10,408 bases of DNA from an uncultured Bilophila sp. (GTDB lineage Bacteria; Desulfobacterota; Desulfovibrionia; Desulfovibrionales; Desulfovibrionaceae): NCBI GenBank assembly GCA_902373525.1, contig CABKMN010000078.1, positions 1-10,408 on the forward strand, given 5' to 3'. The translations under genes and the position numbers were made by a program. How positions within the stretch are numbered: the first letter of the stretch is position 1; each line of letters opens with the position of its first letter. The notes beneath the pieces were generated by a model. That model worked only from the letters and a program-made list of their open reading frames with translations, searched no databases and was not told where the DNA came from. This document shows positions 1 through 6,670 of this stretch, piece by piece.

Positions 1-40
1 CTCCCCTCCCAAACCCACCCCTCTCCCCCCGAAGACTTTT
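1..40 (-). repeat. Polypurine intergenic repeat, copy A (partial)
   Basis: Read on the minus strand, this starts with AAAAGTCTTC at 31-40 and continues into a G/A-rich run with several G tracts of three or more, then leaves the window. The order, GTCTT followed by a G-rich run, is the same as in the copies at 2597 and 10327. The hairpin half expected next would lie outside the window. Its flank leads directly into the region upstream of the response regulator. Confidence 0.55.
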
Positions 41-50
41 GTAAAGGTGG

Positions 51-78
51 ATGACGATCGGGGCGGCGTGACTATTAT
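51..78 (+). promoter_or_regulatory. Possible sigma-70 promoter of the response regulator
   Basis: ATGACG at 51-56 matches TTGACA at four of six positions, and TATTAT at 73-78 matches TATAAT at five of six, with a 16-base spacer. It lies about 180 bases before the start codon. A perfect inverted repeat (GCACGG, three bases, CCGTGC) at 126-140 sits between it and the gene and could be an operator. Both are pattern matches only. Confidence 0.3.
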
Positions 79-260
79 TGGGTGTATGAACGTCCCCCGG
101 CTGCGCGGGACGGTCAGCGCAGCAAGCACGGTTGCCGTGCCGGGACGGCTGCGACGGCTGTCCGCACGGTTTGCGGGCGGCGGATGTTCCCCGTTGCGCG
201 GGGACGGAAGAGAGACGGAGGCGTCTTGTCCGGTACGGGCGAGGGACACAGGGAGGCATC

Positions 261-1640
261 ATGAGCACACCACCTACCATTCTTATTGTGGACGACGACG
301 GCGCGCACCGGGCGATGCTGCGGACGATCCTGCGGGGCTGGGGATACGCCACGGACGAGGCCGACGACGGGGACACCGCCGTGGAGAAGGTCCGGGAGCG
401 CGCCTACGACGCGGTGCTTTCGGACGTCCGTATGGCCCGCATGGACGGGATTTCCGCGATCCGGGAAATCCTGCATCACAACCCGTCGATTCCCGTGCTG
501 GTCATGACCGCGTGGCAGTCCGTGGAGACGGCGGTGGCGGCCCTGCGGCTCGGGGCGTACGACTATCTGGAGAAGCCGCTCGACTTCGATCTGCTGCACC
601 TGACGCTGGAGCGGGCGCTCGATCACACGCGGCTGGCGGCGGAAAACCGCGAACTGCGCGAGTACATCCGCGAAAACCCCTCGGGGCTTCTCGGGCGGAG
701 TCCGCGCATGCGCGAGCTTGTGGAGATGGTCAATACGGTCGCGCCCACCGAAGCCACCGTGCTGATCACCGGCGAGTCCGGCACGGGCAAGGAGCGGGTG
801 GCCCGCGCCATTCAGGAGGCCAGCGCGCGGCGGGACAAGCCCTTCGTGACGGTCAACTGCGCGGCCCTCACCGAGTCGCTGCTGGAGTCCGAACTCTTCG
901 GGCACGAAAAGGGCGCGTTCACCGGCGCGGACAAGCGCCGGGAAGGGCGGTTCCGGCAGGCCGACGGCGGTACGCTGTTCCTCGACGAAATCGGGGAACT
1001 GCCCCTGCTGCTTCAGGCCAAGCTCCTGCGCGCGCTGCAACAGGGCGAAGTGCAGCGGGTCGGCAGCGACACGCCCATCATCGTGGACGTGCGGGTCATC
1101 GCCGCGACCAACCGGAACCTCCGCGAAGAGGTCGGTGAGGGGCGATTCCGGGAGGACCTGTATTACCGGCTCAACGTCATCGGCGTGGAGGTGCCGCCCC
1201 TGCGCGAGCGGCGGGAGGACATCCCCGTGCTCGCCACGGCGTTTCTCGAACGTTTCGCGCTCGCCAACCGCAAGGAAATCAAGGGATTCACCCCGCAGGC
1301 GATGGACGCGCTGCTCAAGTACGGCTGGCCCGGCAACGTGCGCGAGCTGGAAAACGCCGTGGAGCGGGCCGCGATCCTGTGCCTCGGGGAATACGTTTCC
1401 GAACGGGAACTTCCGCTGGCCGTTTCCGCCGCGCTCAAGAACGGCGAACCCGTGCCCGACGTCGCGGACGCCGGGAACACGGGCGGCGAGGCCTCCGGCA
1501 TGACGCTGGACGAGCTGGAGCGGGCCGCCATCCTGCGCACGCTTCAGGAAACGGGCGATAATAAAAGCGAAGCCGCGCGCAGGCTCGGCATCACGCGCGC
1601 GACGCTTCATAACAAATTGCGCCGGTATGATATGGAGTAG
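261..1640 (+). CDS. Sigma-54-dependent response regulator, NtrC/ZraR type
   Basis: A 459-residue two-component response regulator and bacterial enhancer-binding protein. When phosphorylated, such proteins oligomerise at upstream sites and use ATP to remodel sigma-54 RNA polymerase. The receiver domain (about 5-120) has the acidic pocket D11-D13, the phospho-acceptor D55, T83 and K105. The AAA+ domain (about 143-370) has Walker A GESGTGKE at 171-178, the sigma-54 contact loop GAFTGA at 218-223, Walker B ending in LFLDE at 239-243, and an RFREDLYYRL arginine-finger region. A Fis-type helix-turn-helix ends the protein (about 432-456). The ATG is set by a good GGGAGG site at 251-256. All catalytic motifs are intact and the length is normal for the family. 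No histidine kinase is in the window, so it may be encoded upstream or be unlinked. The signal sensed cannot be read from the sequence. The ZraR/AtoC/HydG label is a family resemblance only. Confidence 0.95.
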   Translation: MSTPPTILIVDDDGAHRAMLRTILRGWGYATDEADDGDTAVEKVRERAYDAVLSDVRMARMDGISAIREILHHNPSIPVLVMTAWQSVETAVAALRLGAYDYLEKPLDFDLLHLTLERALDHTRLAAENRELREYIRENPSGLLGRSPRMRELVEMVNTVAPTEATVLITGESGTGKERVARAIQEASARRDKPFVTVNCAALTESLLESELFGHEKGAFTGADKRREGRFRQADGGTLFLDEIGELPLLLQAKLLRALQQGEVQRVGSDTPIIVDVRVIAATNRNLREEVGEGRFREDLYYRLNVIGVEVPPLRERREDIPVLATAFLERFALANRKEIKGFTPQAMDALLKYGWPGNVRELENAVERAAILCLGEYVSERELPLAVSAALKNGEPVPDVADAGNTGGEASGMTLDELERAAILRTLQETGDNKSEAARRLGITRATLHNKLRRYDME

Positions 1641-1669
1641 TTGACAGCAATAAGAATGAATACTATTAA
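1641..1669 (+). promoter_or_regulatory. Strong sigma-70 promoter
   Basis: A perfect -35 box TTGACA (1641-1646), a 17-base spacer and TATTAA (1664-1669, four of six) start on the base after the regulator's stop codon. The predicted transcript would start near 1676, giving a leader of about 37 bases before the next gene. The local sequence is clearly more AT-rich than its surroundings, as expected of a promoter. Confidence 0.7.
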
Positions 1670-1712
1670 AGAAGCAACGCAAGCAATACTCTCTCGCAAA
1701 GGTGGAGTAGTC

Positions 1713-2087
1713 ATGAATACAACGCTTCTTTCTTCTCGAAATCCCTCGCTGGCCGCGTTTTCCGACCAGCAGATCGACTGGAATCTCAGCCCCGAAATGG
1801 CGGTGACGCTGTACCTCGAATGGGGCAACAACGACTGGCGGTCGGAACATCCGCCGGTCCGTTCCAAAAGCGACGTGGCGACCTATTTTGTGGTCGACGC
1901 GTGGCAGGACCCGCTTCAGGTCCGTTTGGTGCGCCGCAATTCCGAGTCGGCGGACGATCTCGTTACCGTGCCGTTGCCGGAACCGCTGGCCAAGGCGTTC
2001 CGGGACGAATACGGGTCCCTCAAGGGCGTGTTCGAACCCACGCCGGTCATCAAGGACTGGCTCAAGCAGGAACTCGGGCAGGCCTAG
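1713..2087 (+). CDS. Unrecognised small acidic protein (124 residues)
   Basis: I do not recognise this family. The start is the ATG at 1713, preceded by a strong ribosome binding site GGTGGAG (1701-1707, five-base gap). The frame stays open upstream to a TTG at 1641, but that TTG is part of the -35 box and so is unlikely to be a start. There is no signal peptide, membrane segment, cysteine or histidine cluster. The protein looks soluble and cytoplasmic, with an aromatic- and acid-rich middle (LYLEWGNNDW near 33-42, then YFVVDAWQDP) and a C-terminal segment ending WLKQELGQA. Third-position GC bias matches the neighbouring genes, supporting true coding. It has its own near-consensus promoter and a strong terminator, so it is probably a well-expressed single-gene unit. 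Position alone does not tie it to the regulator upstream. Confidence 0.8.
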   Translation: MNTTLLSSRNPSLAAFSDQQIDWNLSPEMAVTLYLEWGNNDWRSEHPPVRSKSDVATYFVVDAWQDPLQVRLVRRNSESADDLVTVPLPEPLAKAFRDEYGSLKGVFEPTPVIKDWLKQELGQA

Positions 2088-2189
2088 ACGAACGAAAAAG
2101 CCGGAGCGACTTCGCCTAGCTAGCCGTCCTCCGAATATTTCCCTGACCTCCAACGCAGACTGGACATGACAAGCCTCCATTAACCACGG

Positions 2190-2215
2190 AACGGCGCGCG
2201 GGTGGGCGCGCCGTT
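2190..2215 (+). terminator. GC-rich hairpin, no U tail
   Basis: A perfect 10-bp stem (AACGGCGCGC with GCGCGCCGTT) around a six-base G-rich loop lies between the small gene and the intrinsic terminator at 2226. It has no T run of its own. It could be a 3' mRNA-protecting hairpin or the first part of a tandem terminator. Confidence 0.4.
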
Positions 2216-2225
2216 CGCCTCCGAT

Positions 2226-2263
2226 GCCCCCGAAGGACTCGTTTCTTCGGGGGCGTTTGTTTT
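2226..2263 (+). terminator. Intrinsic terminator of the small gene
   Basis: A perfect 10-bp stem (GCCCCCGAAG with CTTCGGGGGC, 2226-2235 and 2245-2254), a nine-base loop and the T-rich tail GTTTGTTTTG. This is a textbook rho-independent terminator for plus-strand transcription, 138 bases after the stop codon. Confidence 0.85.
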
Positions 2264-2596
2264 GTGCGGCGTGCGGCGGGAAGAGGGGCTGCGGCGGTGC
2301 CCTTCGCATCGCCTTTCGGGAACGGCATTCGTTGGGAAGGGCGGGAGGCTGCGGAATCGCTTCGGCGGACGGGGAATCGCCGCGGACGCGTGCGGGACAT
2401 ACGGCACTGCCGCAGGTACGGCGTATCAGGGGAAATCGCCGCGAACGCGTGCGGGACTTCGGGTAAGCTCAAGCTCGACGAAACCGGCCATGTGGTCTCC
2501 GCAGGCGGGCGCGGGACTTCGGATTGTCCGAAATGTGTTATGGTCCGCTTCCTTTGGCGGGCTGCCTTCCCACGATGTGCGGGGAAAGCGGCGAAC
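2264..2596. other. Non-coding gap around the GC-rich repeats
   Basis: Apart from the near-tandem repeats at 2371-2522, I see no gene, RNA or clear promoter here. The six frames give only low-complexity Arg/Gly/Pro-rich translations without ribosome binding sites. Confidence 0.6.
2371..2522. repeat. GC-rich near-tandem repeats, period about 59-60 bases
   Basis: The 33-base stretch from 2371 recurs at 2429-2462 with one inserted base and two substitutions. Its end, GCGGGACTTCGG, occurs at 2451-2462 and again at 2511-2522, 60 bases on. The shared core includes TCGCCGCG and ACGCGTGCGGGAC. The remaining 25 or so bases between copies are not conserved. Several frames are open across the region, as expected for GC-rich DNA, but none has a convincing start or a protein-like composition. 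Function unknown. Confidence 0.6.
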
Positions 2597-2697
2597 GGGG
2601 ATTCGATAAGGTCGAAGGTCTTGGGAGGGAAGGGGGAGGTTTGGAGGGGGAGGGGAACCCTTCTTCAGAAGGGTTCCCCTCCCCCTCCAATCTTTTT
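2597..2697 (+). repeat. Polypurine intergenic repeat, copy B, with a 24-bp perfect hairpin
   Basis: The fullest copy in the window. It begins GGGGATTCGATAAGG (2597-2611), then CGAAGGTCTT and a G-rich strand with at least four G tracts (2623-2655) able to form a G-quadruplex. Overlapping this is a perfect inverted repeat of 24 bp (2641-2664 with 2667-2690, two-base loop), followed by TCTTTTT. The hairpin plus T run looks like an intrinsic terminator for plus-strand transcription. The head is shared with copy C near 8817, and the GTCTT-plus-G-run with copies A and D. It is an intergenic, non-coding element. Confidence 0.75.
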
Positions 2698-2795
2698 CCC
2701 TCACCCCTAGATTCTCAGCGGTTGCGGGGCGGAAGGATCGCAGGGTATGGTTTGACGGTATCGAACATCTTCTAGCCGTACCGGATTGCCGCTCT

Positions 2796-5261
2796 ATGAA
2801 CGTTCCCCGCTTCGTCCTGCCCCTGTTCCTCGGTCTGCTTCTTGTTTTGCCCGCATGGCCCGCCGCCTGCGCCGACGCTCCGGCCTCCGCCGATCAGAAA
2901 CCGGCGGCCAAACCCGCCGACGTTTCCGACCCGACGCAGGACGTCTGGACCACGCTGCTCCAGAACCGGGTGGAGGAACTCGGGGCCATCGACGCCGAAA
3001 CCGTGGCGCTCACCAAACGGCTGCCCGACGCCTCCCGCAGGCTCAACGCCTCGCTGAGCGGCATCGAGGACGAATACCAGCGCCTGATGACGCTTTCACG
3101 GGTGAGCCGGGGCCTGCCGCTGGAACTTTCCGTGGTCCAGCAGCGGCTGATGCGCCTCAACGAGCGCCTTTCCGAAGTGCTGGGGCCGCTTGAGGGAACG
3201 CTGAACACGCTGAAAAGCCGCCTCAGCGAAATATCGTTGCTTGAGCAGGATTCCACGCCCACGCAGGGCGAAACCGACGTCTCCCCGGAACTGAAGGCCT
3301 TTCTGGACGATCTGGTCCAGACGCAGAGTCGCCTCAACACCGTGCAGGTCCGCATCAGCCGGGTTCTCGGGCCCGCGCGGAAGTTGCAGGAAAACATTTC
3401 CGCCCTGTGCGAGCGGGTTTCCAAGTCCATCCCCGGCCTGTGGCAGGATTATTATCTCCAGCGCTCCGGTAAAATCTACGACATGGATTCGTGGCTCAAC
3501 ATCCACAAGAGCCTCAACGCGTTGCAGGAAACGTTCGCCGTACGCATGAACGCCGAACTGCCGTGGACCGTGGCGGGGTGGATCGGGGTCATCCTGCGGG
3601 CTCTCGTGCTCATCATCCCGTTGCACGGGCTGATCTTCGTGTCCCGCCGTTTGTCGCGGACATGGCCCGAATCCATGCGTACCGGCTGGAACCGCATGTG
3701 CGGGCACAGCTTCGTCTGGCTGTCCTTCGGGTTCATGTTCCACTTCGCGGCGTGGTCGCCGAGCGGCTCCTATCATGTGCTGTCCATCGTCGGCACGCTG
3801 CTCCTGAGCCTCGGCCAGATGGCGCTGGCGTGGGACCTCTACACCTTCGAGCGCAACGACCTTCCGTTGCGCTCGCCCCTGTGGCCGTTGTTCGCGCCGC
3901 TGCTCGGCGGCCTCCTGCTGTTGTTCTTCAACCTTCCGGGCCCGATCCTCGGCGGCATCTGGCTGATCATGCTGCTCGTCACCCTGTGGCGCGACTACAA
4001 GCGCGCCATGCCGGACATTCCGTTCCCGCTGGTCATCAATCTGTTGAAGGGGCAGGCCGTGATCCTGTGGATCGCCGTGCTCATGACCCTGATCGGCTGG
4101 GGCCGCCTGTCCATCCTCGTGTGCGTGGCCTATGCGGCGGTGGCCGTGTGCGTGCAGCAGGCCGTGGGCTTCATGCGGATCATGAACACCATTGCGGAGC
4201 ATATGCCGCAGGAAGGGGTCAAGGCGCTGTTCAGCGGCTTTCTTCTCGCGCTGGCGCTGCCCGCCATGCTGGTGCTGGCGACGGCGGCGACGGGGTTGTG
4301 GATTCTGGCCTATCCCGGCGGCGAGTTTCTGCTGACGCATCTGGCGAACATGGACGTGAGCGTGGGCAAGACCTCGTTCAACATGTTGCAGGTGCTGTTC
4401 ATCGTCAGTGCGTTCTATGTGACCCGCTCGTTCATTTCCGTGGGCCGGTCGTTCATCGCGGACCTGCCCGCGCACGGCATGCGGCTTGACCGCAGCCTCG
4501 TCGGGCCGATTCAGGCGGGCTTCACCTATCTGCTGTGGGGACTGTTCGGCCTGTACACCCTGAGCGCGCTCGGGTTCAGCCTGACCAGCATCGCGGTCGT
4601 CGCCGGCGGCCTCAGCGTGGGCATCGGTTTCGGCCTCCAGAACATCATCAACAACTTCGTCAGCGGGTTGTTGGTCATCTTCGGGCAGACCCTGCGCGAG
4701 GGGGACGTCATCGACGTGGGTGGGGTCAACGGCGTGGTCCGGCGCATCAATATCCGCTCCACGCAGGTGGAAACCTTCGACAACGCGGTCATCTTCGTCC
4801 CGAACGCGGAATTCCTGTCCGGCAAGCTCACCAACTGGACCCGCAACGGGCGCATGGTCCGGCAGGAGGTGGCCGTGGGCGTGGCCTACGGCTCCGACAT
4901 CCAGCTCACGGAAACCCTGCTCAAACAGATCGCGAAGGATCACCCCAAGGTGCTGACCTACCCGGAACCCGCGGTGATGTTCAACGATTTCGCCGCCAGT
5001 TCGCTTGACTTCCGGCTCCGGTTCTGGGTGGGGGACATCCTGCACGGCAGCGGCATTGCGTCGGACATCCGAAAGGCCATCGACGCCCGATTCACCGAAG
5101 CCGGTATCGAAATCGCGTTCCCGCAGATGGACGTCCACCTGCGGCAGAACGAAACCGTACCCGTGGAGCTGCACACCCCCCGCAAGGCTCCCCGGCCAAC
5201 CCCTCAAGAGGACAAGAACGATGCTTCAGAACGGAATCCCACGGAACGGGCTACGGCTTGA
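2796..5261 (+). CDS. Large MscS-family mechanosensitive channel
   Basis: An 821-residue inner-membrane mechanosensitive ion channel that would open under membrane tension to release solutes on osmotic downshock. The start at 2796 gives an N-terminal signal peptide (MNVPRF, a hydrophobic run of Leu/Val, then an Ala-rich cleavage region near 23-27), although its ribosome binding site is weak. Residues about 30-250 form a periplasmic, Leu/Arg/Glu-rich, probably coiled-coil domain. About ten hydrophobic segments follow (roughly 255-632). The last contains the pore-lining motif SVGIGFGLQNIINNFVSG, then the MscS beta domain (GDVIDVGGVNGVVRRI, then FVPNAEFLSGKLTNW) and the C-terminal alpha/beta domain to about 780. 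The tail is hydrophilic. The length and the extra helices place it with large MscK/MscM-like channels, and the N-terminal half may be a DUF3772-type domain, which I cannot confirm. No convincing promoter lies just upstream. The 3' end overlaps pgl. Confidence 0.93.
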   Translation: MNVPRFVLPLFLGLLLVLPAWPAACADAPASADQKPAAKPADVSDPTQDVWTTLLQNRVEELGAIDAETVALTKRLPDASRRLNASLSGIEDEYQRLMTLSRVSRGLPLELSVVQQRLMRLNERLSEVLGPLEGTLNTLKSRLSEISLLEQDSTPTQGETDVSPELKAFLDDLVQTQSRLNTVQVRISRVLGPARKLQENISALCERVSKSIPGLWQDYYLQRSGKIYDMDSWLNIHKSLNALQETFAVRMNAELPWTVAGWIGVILRALVLIIPLHGLIFVSRRLSRTWPESMRTGWNRMCGHSFVWLSFGFMFHFAAWSPSGSYHVLSIVGTLLLSLGQMALAWDLYTFERNDLPLRSPLWPLFAPLLGGLLLLFFNLPGPILGGIWLIMLLVTLWRDYKRAMPDIPFPLVINLLKGQAVILWIAVLMTLIGWGRLSILVCVAYAAVAVCVQQAVGFMRIMNTIAEHMPQEGVKALFSGFLLALALPAMLVLATAATGLWILAYPGGEFLLTHLANMDVSVGKTSFNMLQVLFIVSAFYVTRSFISVGRSFIADLPAHGMRLDRSLVGPIQAGFTYLLWGLFGLYTLSALGFSLTSIAVVAGGLSVGIGFGLQNIINNFVSGLLVIFGQTLREGDVIDVGGVNGVVRRINIRSTQVETFDNAVIFVPNAEFLSGKLTNWTRNGRMVRQEVAVGVAYGSDIQLTETLLKQIAKDHPKVLTYPEPAVMFNDFAASSLDFRLRFWVGDILHGSGIASDIRKAIDARFTEAGIEIAFPQMDVHLRQNETVPVELHTPRKAPRPTPQEDKNDASERNPTERATA

Positions 5262-6000
5262 GGTTTTCACCCGCCCGGATATGGACGGCGTGGCGGAATG
5301 CGCCGCCGGGCTGCTTGCCGCCCGGTGCGCGGAAGCGGTTGCGAAACGCGGCGTGTTCACGCTGGCGCTGTCCGGCGGCTCCACGCCGCTGGCGCTGTTC
5401 CGCCTGTTGCGGACGGACGCGTGGAAAGCCCGCATCGACTGGGCGCACACCCGTGTCTTCTGGGTGGACGAACGCTGCGTCGCGCCGGACGACCCCGCGA
5501 GCAATTACGGCGTCGCCAACCGCGAACTGCTGGCGCATGTCCCGGCGGCGGAGATTTATCCGATGGACGGGGAGATCGATCCCGGCGAGTCGGCGGTGGC
5601 CTATGAGGAGGTGCTGCGGGAACACGTTCCGGCGGAGGAGGGAGGGCCGCGCCTTGACTGCGCGCTCCTCGGCATGGGGGACGACGGGCACATCGCCTCG
5701 CTGTTCCCCGGCAGTCCGCTTCTGGAACCGGACGCGCTGGGCTCGGGCCGCCTTACCGGGGCCGCCGTGGCCCGGCATCTGGAACCGCGTCCCGAGAGCC
5801 GCCGCATCACGCTGTCCCTGCCCATGATCAACGCTTCGCGATGCTGCCTGTTTCTGGCGACGGGGGAGGGGAAGCGGACACGGCTCCGGCAGGCGCTCGA
5901 TGTGCTGGCCCCGGCCGAACTTCCCGTGCAGCGGGTGCGGCCGGAGGACGGCGAACTGATCTGGGTTGCGGACGAGGCCGCCTGCGGCGACGGGCGGTAA
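5221..6000 (+). CDS. pgl: 6-phosphogluconolactonase
   Basis: A 259-residue cytoplasmic enzyme that hydrolyses 6-phosphoglucono-delta-lactone to 6-phosphogluconate, step two of the oxidative pentose phosphate pathway. Family motifs are in the right order: SGGSTP at 51-56, the DER motif at 83-85 within VFWVDERCVAPDDPASNY, and GMGDDGHIASLFPG at 151-164, with the expected catalytic-site histidine H157. The length is typical. The ATG at 5221 has AAGAGG at 5206-5211, nine bases upstream, and lies inside the channel gene, overlapping it by 41 bases in another frame. Translational coupling with the channel is therefore likely. No glucose-6-phosphate dehydrogenase or gluconate dehydrogenase gene is in the window, so the enzyme is separated from its pathway partners here. 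No U-tailed terminator follows directly. Confidence 0.93.
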   Translation: MLQNGIPRNGLRLEVFTRPDMDGVAECAAGLLAARCAEAVAKRGVFTLALSGGSTPLALFRLLRTDAWKARIDWAHTRVFWVDERCVAPDDPASNYGVANRELLAHVPAAEIYPMDGEIDPGESAVAYEEVLREHVPAEEGGPRLDCALLGMGDDGHIASLFPGSPLLEPDALGSGRLTGAAVARHLEPRPESRRITLSLPMINASRCCLFLATGEGKRTRLRQALDVLAPAELPVQRVRPEDGELIWVADEAACGDGR

Positions 6001-6258
6001 TGCCCGGCGAAAAGGCGAAAAACGGGCTTCGGGAAGCAGGCCTTCCCGGACGGCCTTTGCCGCAGCGTTCGTTTGTGAGGCCGCCGGTCATGTTCGCCGG
6101 GCATCTCGTTGTCCGCCGGGATGGCGTAAGGACGCTGTTGTCGTTTTGAACCTCGGCGTTTCACAACGGTACCGGCATCCCCGTTCTGCCGAAAGGGGCG
6201 GCGGCCCACTCCCGGCTTCCGGGCGGGTCGTGCTTTCCCGGAAAGGGCGTTAGAATGA
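6001..6258. other. Non-coding gap after pgl
   Basis: GC-rich sequence with no supportable gene. It holds short hairpins without T runs: CGGGAAG/CTTCCCG at 6030-6048, CCCGG/CCGGG near 6211-6223, and CTTTCC/GGAAAG at 6233-6245. The first could mark the 3' end of the channel-pgl transcript. Open frames here are short and lack ribosome binding sites. Confidence 0.5.
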
Positions 6259-6287
6259 TTGATGTAAGGAATTATTCCTGATAATAT
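6259..6287 (+). promoter_or_regulatory. Possible sigma-70 promoter in AT-rich island
   Basis: TTGATG (6259-6264, four of six) and TAATAT (6282-6287, four of six) with a 17-base spacer lie at the left edge of an AT-rich island (about 6252-6357). A transcript starting near 6294 would run straight into the terminator at 6358-6406. The match is moderate and the island is AT-rich, so chance matches are more likely than usual. Confidence 0.3.
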
Positions 6288-6348
6288 ACAAAATATTGTA
6301 CGAAATGCGGCGTTGATACCCGCGATAATATAAATTTTTGTACAAAAA
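6287..6348. repeat. GTAC-centred palindromes in AT-rich island
   Basis: Two related blocks: GATAATATA at 6280 leading to the inverted repeat TACAAAATATTGTA (6287-6300), and GATAATATA at 6324 leading to the perfect 14-base palindrome TTTTTGTACAAAAA (6335-6348). TTGTAC recurs 42 bases apart, about four helical turns. This is the layout of paired operator sites for a dimeric regulator. No regulator is identified. Confidence 0.45.
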
Positions 6349-6406
6349 ATGCTTTTTGCGCGGAGAGAGAAGCCTTCTCGGGCTTCTCTCTCCGCGCGTC
6401 GTTTTT
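6294..6406 (+). ncRNA. Candidate small RNA (unproven)
   Basis: A transcript of about 110 bases is suggested by the possible promoter at 6259-6287 and the strong terminator at 6358-6406. No open frame between them has a ribosome binding site. I recognise no RNA family. The terminator lies 358 bases past the pgl stop, with hairpins in between, so it may serve a separate transcript, but it could instead end read-through from pgl. Confidence 0.25.
6358..6406 (+). terminator. Strong intrinsic terminator
   Basis: A perfect 17-bp stem (6358-6374 with 6381-6397), a six-base loop TTCTCG, and the tail GTCGTTTTT. This is the strongest plus-strand terminator in the window. It closes transcription before the sigma-54 promoter of the lytic transglycosylase, isolating that gene from upstream read-through. 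Confidence 0.88.
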
Positions 6407-6578
6407 ATGCGGGAGCGGAAGGACCATCCGGCGTGTTGCCGTTTTTGAGCGACGGTTCCGTTTCGGAGCGGCGGCGCTTGAGAGGCGGACGCCTCGAAAC
6501 CGGCATTCCGCCTCAGTTCTCGCCGGATGGGCGGCGGTTTGCCTTTTACGTCTTTTTTGACGGAAAACGTGCCCGTTT

Positions 6579-6610
6579 TTTCCCGCTTCGGGCCATAGGG
6601 AGGCGGGAAA
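6579..6610. promoter_or_regulatory. Inverted repeat at activator-site distance from the sigma-54 promoter
   Basis: Perfect 8-base arms TTTCCCGC (6579-6586) and GCGGGAAA (6603-6610) flank a 16-base centre. The midpoint is about 85 bases before the predicted start of transcription, a usual distance for an enhancer-binding protein site. It could also be a chance GC-rich inverted repeat. Between the terminator at 6406 and this site I see no gene. Confidence 0.3.
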
Positions 6611-6652
6611 CGTCGCAGGGCCGCCGGAGGGGAAAACCCGGAAAAGGCGTTA

Positions 6653-6670
6653 TTGGCATGTTCCTTGCTT
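6653..6670 (+). promoter_or_regulatory. Sigma-54 (-24/-12) promoter
   Basis: TTGGCATGTTCCTTGCTT matches the sigma-54 consensus YTGGCACGNNNNTTGCW at every specified position but one (T for C). The key GG (6655-6656) and GC (6667-6668) are separated by exactly ten bases. Transcription would start near 6680, about 70 bases before the lytic transglycosylase ATG. The leader holds an 8-bp hairpin (AGCCGGAA with TTCCGGCT, 6693-6719) just before the ribosome binding site. Confidence 0.75.

Noticed and set aside
114..2309. 731-residue open frame on the minus strand
   Set aside because: It runs antisense to the response regulator and the small gene, whose motifs, start sites and ribosome binding sites are clear. 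Long antisense frames are expected in GC-rich DNA, and the translation is rich in Arg, His and Pro with no family pattern.
2371..2522. CRISPR array
   Set aside because: Only two near-full copies and one partial copy of a GC-rich motif are present, the repeats are imperfect, and no cas gene is nearby.
2202..2775. Several overlapping open frames of 80-150 residues between the small gene and the channel
   Set aside because: They translate the terminator, the GC-rich repeats and the polypurine hairpin. The Pro/Ser/Gly runs come from the polypurine tract; none has a start signal.
3096..5207. 703-residue open frame on the minus strand
   Set aside because: Antisense to the MscS channel. The translation is a His/Gln/Asp-rich low-complexity product typical of the mirror of a GC-rich membrane protein gene.
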